64,000 nucleotides of DNA from Calonectria ilicicola (Eukaryota > Ascomycota > Sordariomycetes > Hypocreales > Nectriaceae): positions 3,534,001-3,598,000 of the forward strand of contig CP085832.1 in NCBI GenBank assembly GCA_020809705.1. The letters are read 5' to 3'. Position numbers and translations under genes: made by a program. Under the pieces are notes generated by a model. It was not told the DNA's origin and did no database searches. It was given only the letters and a program-made list of their open reading frames with translations. Below, piece by piece: positions 55,393 through 64,000 of the stretch (within the stretch, counting starts at the first letter, position 1; each line of letters starts with the position of its first letter).

Positions 55393-56488
55393 TTACCGGA
55401 TCTGGCTCGGCTTCCGTATCCCGCCCATGATGTCTTCAAACGTCGGCCCCCAGTCAATGTCGGCGGGCTCTATCAAGTCCATCGGAAGCTGGTACTGCGT
55501 GGGACAGGGCTCAACGAGAGTTCCGTCGCTGTCCTCTGATCCCAAAAGTGTTGCTGAGCCTACCCATGGAGGCGGCGTGACGACGTCTCTCATCGTCCAA
55601 GCTGGCGGAGCGCCGGTGCATTCAGGTATCGTGTCTAAGGCTGGCCGGGGCGCTTCTATATGTGTCGCCACCGCTGCTGCTGATGTTTTGCGTCGAATAG
55701 TCAACTTCTTTCTCAGGCTTGATCGGTGATCAGATAGAAATGTCATGAGGTGTCGCATGGCATCCCCTAGGGTCTCTTCGCTCTCTTGTATAAGTCTTGT
55801 TCGTGCGTCAGCCACGGGACCGATGGCATCGTCCAACATTCCCGAGAAGCCGCGCCCCAGTTTGGCGGAACACATGGTGAAGGAGCCGCCAAGGCGTTTG
55901 GCAAGTTTCCTGCCGTCGTCAATATGGACTTTACTCGGTAAGTCGTCTTTGAGGCCGACGACGAGGCACGGTAGGCTGGTTCCCGGAGCGATTGGTACTC
56001 CGTCAAGTTCGCAGCGAGCGCAAAATTCGCAGAGTACTTGGAAACTCCGCGGGCTGGATACGTCGTAGGCGAGTATGAGGGCGTCGCAGTGCTGTAGGCT
56101 GCGGGTGACCCAGGCAAAGTGTTCTTCTGGCTTGCTGAGCGGGAGTCCCTCACCGCGCGAAGTCAACGATATGGGAGTGTCAAACCAAACGTTGCAAGGC
56201 TGGCCGCTGATGCATGTCTGCGTGCATCCGCTGCTGCAGTCGGGCGCGATATTGTAGTTTTCGCCATATTTACCCAGGCACAGCTGTTGCCATCAGTCCC
56301 ATTCCTGCCCGTGGTCTGGGCAACCTGGGGGGGTCCCAACTCACCCTCTTGAGCAGGCTGTGCCTCCCGCAGCCACCCGCCCCGAGGATCTGAACCTGAA
56401 TTCCAGAGGGCCATGGCTTCAGGTAGCCACTTTGCGTGTAGCGGCTGTTTCTGATTCGGTGTGCCTGCCAGTCGTGGACGTCCATCAT
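55393..56488 (-). CDS. Degenerate Ras-like small GTPase with long C-terminal tail, 344 aa, two exons
   Basis: Exon 1 is 56488-56345 and exon 2 is 56283-55393. The 61-bp intron starts GTGAGT and ends CAACAG. Assembled in this way the product aligns along a Ras domain. The P-loop is GAGGCGRHSL (normal GxxxxGKS, so the invariant Lys is His). Next is LLKRLCLGKYGENYNIAPDCSSG, in the place of the Ras effector loop. The switch II start is GQPCNVWFDTPISLTSRGE instead of DTAGQ. Then ALILAYDVSSPRSF, PCLVVGLKDDLPSK instead of NKxD, and FTMCSAKLGRGF for the G5 SAK. Thus G1, G3 and G4 are altered while G5 and the strand/helix framework are kept. GTP hydrolysis, and possibly binding, are doubtful, so this may be a pseudo-GTPase. 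The roughly 130-residue tail is Pro/Arg-rich. No C-terminal CAAX box is present (ends RKPSQIR). Confidence 0.78.
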
Positions 56489-57102
56489 GATTGTTGCCCA
56501 GAGATGGGCGGAAGTGGGCACCCGGCGCTACTTAACAATGGATGATCAGGGCGCTCCGAGACATAACATCGTGGGGCAGTAATCCGGAGGTTCTAGATGA
56601 TATGACGTTGCCCTGGCCGGTTGCCCCGCCCATGACTTACATCTCGAAGCGAGAGACTGGAGTAGAGAGACAACGACGGCATTTAATCGTTGGTCCATGA
56701 CAACCATCTATTCTCTTTCTCTATGACGTCCTTTTCTTTCTCTGATTCCCCTACTGGGGAGCGACTTCGCCTTCAACGCGATGATTGTCACGTATTCTGA
56801 GAATTACTTTTTATTTTCGAGCTTGTTAAATTACGAGTCTGATCCAATGCCGTTCAACCCGAAACTTGTCGGGTAGCTAGTTGACTGATAGAATCTACCC
56901 AATAAGCGGTGTGGCTAAGGTGTCTCAATTACCCCATTAGAAACAAGCCACAACGGTCGTTCACCTCCTTGCTTCCTTTCTTGATAGTTGAGACTCAGAA
57001 TCACATGATCGAGGGACGTCGACATCCGGTGAGCCGCCAAAAGTAAACAATGGGCTGCAAAGCGTCATACATATTAAAAACAGTGACATCCTCTAGCAGC
57101 TA
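56489..57102. other. Intergenic spacer
   Basis: Spacer between the GTPase-like gene (5' side) and the FAD oxidoreductase gene (3' side), both minus strand. No feature was recognised. Confidence 0.4.
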
Positions 57103-58701
57103 TTAGTTCGCTGGAGTAACTCCCTGCGGGTTCCAAAAGACATTTGTTGGGTCTAAATCCGCCTTGATGCTCTTAAGTCTCGCCAAGTTGGACCCCCAGT
57201 ACAGCTGCTGGGCGGTCTCGGAGTCTAGTTGCGTGTCCAAGTAGTTTGCATACATGCCCCATTCATCATCCCCCATCACACTAGTGATGCTCTCCCTGAA
57301 TCCCTTGATCAAGGCAAACCCTTCTGCAGGGTAGTTGCCGTTGGAGCCGCTGTCGGAAAACTGGTAGAGCAACACCGCATCACGATGCGGGTAGGCGGTC
57401 GCGGAACTCGAGATTTTGCTGACTGCAGAGGTGGAGCCTCCGATGACATCGAAGAGGATGAACCATGTGTGGCGAGCTGAGGAATTATTAGAGTTGGCAA
57501 ATAGCTTGGAAAAGAAGGACTGGCGTTGGTCCTTGGTGAGAAGCCCAGTCATGAGACCGCTCTTGTAATTTGTAGTATGCTGCAAGATGTTAGCTGGGTT
57601 CCATAGGGTAGTTGGCAACATACAGTATCGTAGGGATATGTTTGATCAAGGGTTCCATCAGCATAATACTCCAAACTCTCAAGCCATCCCATAGTTGAGG
57701 CTTCAGTGATTGACGTGCCAAGTGTATCAAGCATGGGCTTCAGCACCGACTTGAGCTGGCTTACGGTGCCATAGTAGACACCCTGAATGGTCTGGCCGCC
57801 TGAAGCTATGTAAACTTGGATGTTGAGTTCCTTTGGCGCACCATCATCTATTAGGTCTTGCAGCGCCTTAATTCCATCCACGGCCTCTTCCTCAGTCCAG
57901 TCTAACTCAATGTTGAACGGCGTCGCCTGCGAAGGCGCCACAAAAGTGTCAAACTCGAGCTCAGCAACGACGCCGAACGACGATCCGGCGCCACGCAGCG
58001 CCCAGAAGAGGTCCTCGTTTTCGGTGGCCGAGCAATGCACAAGCGATCCATCTGCAAGGACAACGGTGGCTCCAATCAAACAGTCGAGAGTGAGACCGTG
58101 GGTTCGGGATGCAAATCCATATCCACCATGCAAGACATGGCCCGCAATGCCCACACTGATCTGATTAATCAAAAAAATTCCAGACGAGAGGGGTAAAGAG
58201 AGACAGAGTGCCTTACCCAGCGCCCGACCCGTGAGCAATGGCTCGTCCGCCTTGATTATACAGCTCGGTTGCGACGTGTCCCAGCCTAGCGCCAGGCTGA
58301 ATCTTGGCCGTGTTGTTGCTAAAGAGCGTCACCTCATACATGCGATTGAGCTCAATGACGAGGTGGCCGTCTTCGCCGCCGAAGCCATACGAGCCATAGC
58401 TGTGGCCGCCGGCCTTGGCACTGACGCGCACGTCGTTCTTGACGCCGCAGCCAACCGCATCTTTGATATGGGTGATGCTGGTGGGGATGGCGACGGCGGC
58501 AGGTGTGTAGTTCAATCGGAGGTTGTAGGGCTCGATTTCCTCGGCCCAGTCGGAGGAGCTGCTGGTCACATGGGGCACCTTGGCGTCGGAAAGACAGCTG
58601 GTGAGGCCGTCACGCTTTGTAAGGAGGACGCTCGCCTGCGAAAACGCAGTGAAGAGGCCCAGAGCCAGATATGCTACCCTATGAAGCGCCATTTTGACCA
58701 T
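57103..58701 (-). CDS. Secreted FAD-linked oxidoreductase, BBE-like (AA7-type), 497 aa, three exons
   Basis: Exons are 58701-58217, 58155-57624 and 57579-57103. Introns are 61 and 44 bp with GTAAGG and GTATGT donors. The start MVKMALHRVAYLALGLFTAFSQAS is a signal peptide. The FAD-binding domain holds NYTPAAVAIPTSITHIKDAVGC, the SAKAGGHSYGSYG motif whose His is the usual covalent FAD anchor, and HGSGAGVGIAGHVLHGGYGFASRTHGLTLD. The second covalent anchor, normally a Cys before the VG..GH element, is absent, so I expect a single covalent link. The C-terminal BBE segment ends with NYLDTQLDSETAQQLYWGSNLARLKSIKADLDPTNVFWNPQG. Such enzymes oxidise oligosaccharides or small alcohols and phenols with oxygen. 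The substrate here is not assignable. Confidence 0.87.
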
Positions 58702-61049
58702 GGTGATTAGACTTGCAGTAGGTATTCAATTTAGCTCTGAGCTCGTTTTATATCTAATGAAAAACTAGTCTAATACCTCATATTCCACTCAATCCCGCCA
58801 ATTCAGTGAACTGAGGCGTCGACCCATTCAAGACGGCCTAACTAGGATGATGCAGATCGCCTCACCCAAGCGCGGTGGAGTTGGCAAACCAGGGTTCCTA
58901 GCAATGTCAGCGAAGGATCCATCACATGAATTGACTTTTGGGTTATTTCCCCGGTTCGACATGGATCAATCTCTCTACCCCATAACTACCCGTTAACCTT
59001 TCTTCACTGAGATAGATACTGACGAGTTTGGGCGTAGAATCTGGGGTTTCAGTGATGGACGTCGCCTGCTCACCCTGGCTTCCGCTCCATGCGGAATTCG
59101 CTAGTGGTACTTGGCTTGCTAATGAACTGTGGGGAAGAGAATCCTGCAGATGCAAAGATGGAAGCATGCCGCGCCTCCTCCCATGCTGTGCGATCAATTC
59201 GGCCACTGACTTGTCAGCGCTTGCGACGATGCCGACATCAATAGTCGGGTGCCTTTATTCCGACCTGCATAATGCAGGCTGAACACGAGCTCCGATGCCA
59301 CCCAGCGTTTCATCCTATGCCGGCCTGCGTCTGCTTACCGTCTCTGTCGCCTGACGGACTCTGCTCTGGTTCGTCGGCTAGGTTGCATTGTGATGGGTGC
59401 CTCTCCGGTGGCGGTCGAACGTCAGGAACCGGTGGCGCTATTGAGCTCGTGTATGTTGGGTTGGGGCTACTGCTGAGTGACGTCGGTTCTTGATCCCATT
59501 TATGGTTATGGGGAACCATAGCTTAGATTAGATGATTCGACATGGCGCGTGATGCGTACGTAGGCAAGCTTACTGCGCATGGCTCATTTGAATTGGTGAC
59601 CACATGCTGTCGTTGAATGTCATCATTCGATCGCTGCAGCATCATGGAGCCGGCGATTACTCCTTTCGAGCGACCAATTCAGTGCTGCGCTAATGAAAAG
59701 GAAGACTAGTTTACTCGCTGCTAGCATTTTCCTTCACTAATACTTGTGTGTTATTCGATTGGAAGATCGGATCGGATCCTCCATCGACGCTAACCCCTGC
59801 ATGCTTGACGTTTGCCTTGGCGATGGTATCGACCTGCACCCACGCGGAGTAATAGGTGCATATGCTTTTAGTTTCGGTTAGTAGTAGCATTTATTTAGCT
59901 ACATACTGAGCCGAGCTAAATTATAAAGTCCGTCATCGAACATCGTACATCGCTTCTGTATCAGTGCATAAGCAGCAGTGGAGTTGGTCTAGAAAAAGTT
60001 GGATAAACGATCCAAACCCATCCACCCCTGACACATATCTGAACCGAAAACGGGAGGGTTCCCGGCGGGCCGCCGGGGATAAAGCGGTCAGTGGTGAACA
60101 AATATGGTTTATTCAAGTCCGATCTAGGGGGGCTTGAGCACCAAACATTCTCTCCTACATCGCGTGGCGCAATCTATCTCACGCACGTAATTATTCTCCA
60201 ACCTTTCGGGTTAGATCCAGGCTCTGCTGTGCTCACTGATCTCGGGAGCTTGTATACCAAAGCCGACACGTCAAGAGTTTTAGCCAAGAAGGAGCAATGA
60301 AGTGCACAGGCATATTGGTTGCGCCATGTGGCACTCAGGGGATAGTTTGACTGTCGCGAAATGTTTAGCCTTGACACTTTTTGACATCTGATGTGAAACG
60401 GCGAGTAATTAACGAGGAGGGAGAGGGATGATTTGGTGTAATATAAAGAAATGAAGTGTTATTGATATGGCCGAGAGAGTCCTGCTGTGAATCGGGGGGA
60501 TCTTGATCACACTCCTTAAAGTTCGTCTGAACTGGTGCCAGCAAAGAAAGCCCCCTCTTCGTCCGATGTCCGGACCCTGAATCGCACCGCTCAAGCACCG
60601 GCCCGTCCCGGCCCCACCTCCGGCGCTGAGCTTCCACACTTTGTCACCACCCCCCATTGCATCACGAACCTCCTCTGGAGCACTCGAGTATAGTTATACC
60701 GCCCCTTCTCTGTGATGCCATTCGCAGCCGGAGGTTGGACTGGTTTGGTTTCAGCCGCGGGGAATCCCGACGAGGTGTCACGATGGGGTGCGGGGGGGAG
60801 ATTGCTGTGAATCGTCGCGGTATGGGATGAAGCTTGGAGAGGGAGAATAAATAGGGCCATGGGACTGGTATCAAGCACCGGAATCAGCAGTTCAATCCAA
60901 CAGATCACTCAGGCAGAACCCACTAACCTCTCACTGACTTGCTTGCACCAAGTTCTATTCATTGCCCCATTTCTCTATATATATCAGTATCAACTCAGCA
61001 GACAGACTCTTCTCCTTGTGCGTTTACTTACACGCTACATATCAACAAC
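58702..61049. other. 2.3-kb intergenic region
   Basis: This includes the promoter of the FAD oxidoreductase (minus-strand TATAAAA at about 58747-58753) and of the DPBB gene (TATATATA at about 60976-60983 on the plus strand, some 70 bp before its ATG). Overlapping open frames of about 80 codons on both strands were not convincing. No repeat or RNA was recognised. Confidence 0.45.
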
Positions 61050-61403
61050 ATGTCCATCATCACCACTCTTCTGCTTGCCCTTCCCCTGGCCTCTGCGGCT
61101 CCATCTCTTCATCGTCGAGCAACTGGCGCAATGACTTGGTACAATCCTGGCCTTGGTGCCTGCGGCCAGACGCACACCGACGCAGATCTCATAACTGCTG
61201 TTTCCACAGCCATCTACGACTCGCTCCACCCCTGTGGTCGTTCCATTAGCATTACAGGCCCAGCAGGCTCGGTGACGGTCAAGGTGGTGGATCGGTGTGG
61301 AGGGTGTGGGCACGATGACCTTGACCTTTCGCCAGCAGCCTTCAAAGAGGTCATTGGTGAGCTGGACGTTGGGCGGAAGGATGCAACATGGGAGTGGGTC
61401 TAA
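61050..61403 (+). CDS. Small secreted RlpA-like double-psi beta-barrel protein, 117 aa
   Basis: Single exon with start MSIITTLLLALPLASAAP, a signal peptide, followed by SLHRR, a likely Kex2-type site. The mature domain is TWYNPGLGACGQTHTDADLITAVSTAIYD...CGRSISITGPAGSVTVKVVDRCGGCGHDDLDLSPAAFKEV, matching the double-psi beta-barrel pattern of fungal RlpA-like and Barwin-related proteins. The paired Cys (ACGQ, PCGR, DRCGGCG) and the DLDLSP Asp are the typical conserved positions. Proteins of this kind bind or loosen polysaccharide and are often induced in plant contact or conidia; enzymatic activity is not expected. The 5' UTR carries C/T-rich and CA repeats and a TATA-like box, suggesting strong regulated expression. 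Confidence 0.87.
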   Translation: MSIITTLLLALPLASAAPSLHRRATGAMTWYNPGLGACGQTHTDADLITAVSTAIYDSLHPCGRSISITGPAGSVTVKVVDRCGGCGHDDLDLSPAAFKEVIGELDVGRKDATWEWV

Positions 61404-61626
61404 AATTAAGACAATCACAATGAAGGGACAAATGTAAATAAGCAGTCGCAAAACAATTAAGAGTTAATTGATGCTATCAATCTATACTACCAGCGCCGAA
61501 CCAGTCTAGCCAGACTGTGTGTGCCCTATCCTTTTGAGACCGACCGACAATGAGAATCCAGGGTATAATACAAGGTAATATTACTTGTTATGGTAAGGTT
61601 GAATATGCTCCAAACAGGCTTGATTT
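61404..61626. other. Intergenic, convergent 3' regions
   Basis: Short spacer between the DPBB gene and the 3' end of the minus-strand coiled-coil gene. Nothing else was recognised. Confidence 0.4.
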
Positions 61627-64000
61627 CTAACCAGCTCTGGTTTTGAAGCCTGCTGCCCTAAACGCTGGGAGCCACTTGCGTCTAACACCTGTGGCTGATG
61701 CAACCCGTGGGCTCCCTTGGGACTGCTCTGGCGTTACAGACTCGAGAGCATGGATGGGCATGGTGGGTGTGCCTGGGGCATTTGGGTCCAGTGGGACTGG
61801 ACCGCCCACGAGCACAGACAAGTCAGCTGAAGCGTGACGCGAATGGCGTGGGTTGCGCATGATGGGTGGGGGAGTGGCGCTGTGGAAGTCTTCTTCGGCA
61901 GCAGAGCTTCGGTTGACCCAGGACGGGATGCCCATGTTGGAGTTGGGCTTTAGTTCAGGTACCACTTCGGGCGTGGGGGGCTCTGAGGGGACCGGTGTCG
62001 TAACTGATCGATTTAGAGACCGACGGAAGAGTTTGGTGAGAGGATTTTGAGCAGCCTGCTGTCCCGCAATGGGAGGGTACTGCTTCTTTTGCTCAGCGGG
62101 TTGTTGTGCAGGCACCGACTGAGGGGGCTGCACTGGGGTCTTCATACCAGCCCTCATCTGGAAGTCGTCGCTATTTCTGCGACCACGAGTGCGACGGCTG
62201 GGTTTAGATGCCCCGGTCTTAGTTGTAGGCCTGGGGCTAGGGTTGGCGCCAGTCTGAGCCAGCAGACTTGACCTCCTGTTGGGCGGCGGTGGTGGCAACG
62301 ACTGAGAAAACATTTCCGGTTGCACGGGGAACATGGCAAGCAACTGTTCAGGGTCGATGCCCTGGTTGCCGGCGTAGGGGCCGTTGGGGCCAAACATGGC
62401 CTCCACGTTCCAGGCGGTCTTGTCATTGCCAGGGAAGCTGAACAAGTCCGGTGACCGGCGTCCGGCATCATCAGGCTTGGCGCTTTCGCGCATCCAGATG
62501 TCCAGACTTGACTGGAGTGACTGCGCATCCGAGTCATCATCATCACTGTCCCAGTCATTGGCCCTGCGGTTGGAGAGGGTAGTCTCGTCAGCAGAACGAG
62601 GGCGCTGGATGGCTCGTGCCCGAGCCTCATAGTACGCGTGGTTGTTCAACTCCCGCGCCCGCTCTAGAGGCTTGGCGGACGATTCGATGAGTGAGACACC
62701 CTCAATCTCTCTATCGTCGGCAGATGCGTCCGAAAGGTCACCAAAGCTGCGCTGGCCGTGCACTGCATCCGGGGGGAGAGTGTCATTCGAATTTCGGTAG
62801 CGCCGCAAGGTGGAGGTGGAAATGGTATCCGGGGTGGGAGGAAGATCATTCAGGCGAACACCACCTGGCGCGTCTGTAAGAACCCTCCTCAATGACTCGC
62901 GTTTTTCTTCTCTCGCAGTGCGTTTGCGGCCTGGAGATTTGGGTGATTTGAGTCCGCGACCCGCAAATCCTGCGGGATCCTGGTCGCGGCTCTGGGGTCG
63001 ACTTTCTGTCTTTCGGATGGAATAAGCGGGGTCAAGGCGTTCTATCTTCTGCAAGGGAGATCCTTGATCGATTATGTCTGAAATTGCTTGATAGTCCCTG
63101 CGTAGGTTTGGGTTTGGGCTGTTGGATATCGAATTGGACCGCACAGACCTGGTCGACGCGGCAGGAGGCCGGGCCAAGGAGGTCTTGGGCCGCTTGATCA
63201 TGTTGGCTTTGCTAGGGAGGTAATCGGCGCCGTCCAACGAAAGCGGTTCATCCACCTCGATTGGCACCTGTCGTCCCTTCTCGCCGTAAACGCTAACGAA
63301 TGAGCTCTCGCTCAAAACGCTCAGACTCGGGCTTGCAAGTACGTTGGCAGGACCAGGGCTCTGATCCACGCCATCGCTTTCGGGAACCTGGGGAAGGTTT
63401 TGAACACTGCCCCTGACTCCGAGGTAGACGTTTCGCAAATTTTCAGTCGTTTCGCTGCGTTCCGAGAGGAAGCTGGGCATGCGGGTGATAACCTTGGCGT
63501 CGTCTTCAAGCTTGGTTAGATCAGGACCTTGAGATCTGGGCATAGGGTGCTCATATGCCGATTCATACTCAGACGGAGCGTATATCCCCTCAGCTTCAAT
63601 CTGCTGCACCATGCCCCGCTCATGGGCAAACTGCTCTAGTCTGGCTTCTAGCGTCACGATCATGGCGACTGCCTCTTCGACGGCCTTGTCACGCTTCTCG
63701 ATTTCTTGCATGAGTTTGTCGCTAATCTCGTCGGCGTGGGCAGCTGCCGATTCGAGCTTCTCAACTCGCTCCTCAAGGAGCGTCTGTCGCTCTCGACGAT
63801 GGAACAATTCGAGTTTGAGATCAAAATTTTGCTTGTGAAGACCCGAAATGACCTATATTGTTAGCTGAAACGGCCTTCTACTGTAGAATATAGTCTTACC
63901 GTTTCCATGTCCTTGACACCCAGGCCCTTCTTCTTTTCGGCGCCGGTGGTGGATTGAGGACGATGTAGGTCGACGCGGCCTTTGACAGGGGAGCCGTGGC
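61627..64000 (-). CDS. Cnn_1N-type microtubule-organising coiled-coil protein, partial (5' end beyond the window)
   Basis: The coding exon runs 63852-61627, preceded by an intron 63853-63899 and another exon reaching the right edge. Across that joint the protein reads KDMETVISGLHKQNFDLKLELFHRRERQ, close to the centrosomin N-terminal motif 1 consensus (LKKENFDLKLRIHFLEE). CM1-type proteins recruit gamma-tubulin complexes to spindle pole bodies or septal and hyphal microtubule organising centres in fungi (ApsB/Mto1-like). Downstream is a coiled coil (EERVEKLESAAAHADEISDKLMQEIEKRDKAVEEAV), then a long disordered Ser/Pro/Arg-rich region of about 500 residues. No further domain is visible. The true N-terminus lies outside this window, so total length is unknown. 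Confidence 0.82.

Overview
The window is nuclear DNA from a filamentous ascomycete. The evidence is dense short spliceosomal introns (about 43-70 bp, GT-AG with CTAAC-type branch points), fungal-only families (HET domain, HRI1, CE18 galactosaminogalactan deacetylase, fungal CorA-like proteins, Cnn_1N spindle-pole protein, Dal5-type permease) and a Pol III tRNA gene with an anticodon intron. A Sordariomycete, probably Hypocreales, is my best guess. That guess rests on the style of the proteins, not on a marker gene.

Layout. (1) 1-4.3 kb: one long, intrinsically disordered conserved fungal protein. (2) 4.4-13.2 kb: a divergent pair of HET-domain genes followed by a nine-intron SNF2-family ATPase. 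(3) 13.5-15.3 kb: two housekeeping-like genes, a cupin and HRI1. (4) 15.3-31 kb: a surface and secretion region. It holds a small Cys-rich secreted protein, an Agd3-type CE18 deacetylase, a mucin-like protein with repeated Cys-rich PAN/Apple-like domains, and a pectate lyase. It also contains long gene-free stretches. (5) 31.8-46.6 kb: an ankyrin protein, a tRNA-Arg gene, a protein kinase-like gene, an amino-acid permease, a small unknown gene, a CorA-like membrane protein and a fungal regulator-like gene. (6) 46.6-51.5 kb: about 5 kb with no gene I can support. (7) 51.5-64 kb: a Dal5-family transporter, a degenerate Ras-like GTPase, a secreted FAD oxidoreductase, a small DPBB protein, and a Cnn_1N coiled-coil protein cut by the right edge.

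How the genes may work together (inference). The HET pair, SNF2 protein, ankyrin protein, kinase and CorA-like protein belong to families that are strongly expanded and variable in fungal accessory regions, several of them linked to non-self recognition. The CE18 enzyme and the divergent mucin-like protein share an unusual beta-sandwich-like module. They look like a paired extracellular-matrix or adhesion unit. The most striking single item is a tRNA-Arg(UCG) gene whose T-arm is interrupted by a 53-bp insert with the marks of a spliceosomal intron. I also find four candidate GC-AG introns in three genes, which is more than I would expect from the low frequency known for fungi.
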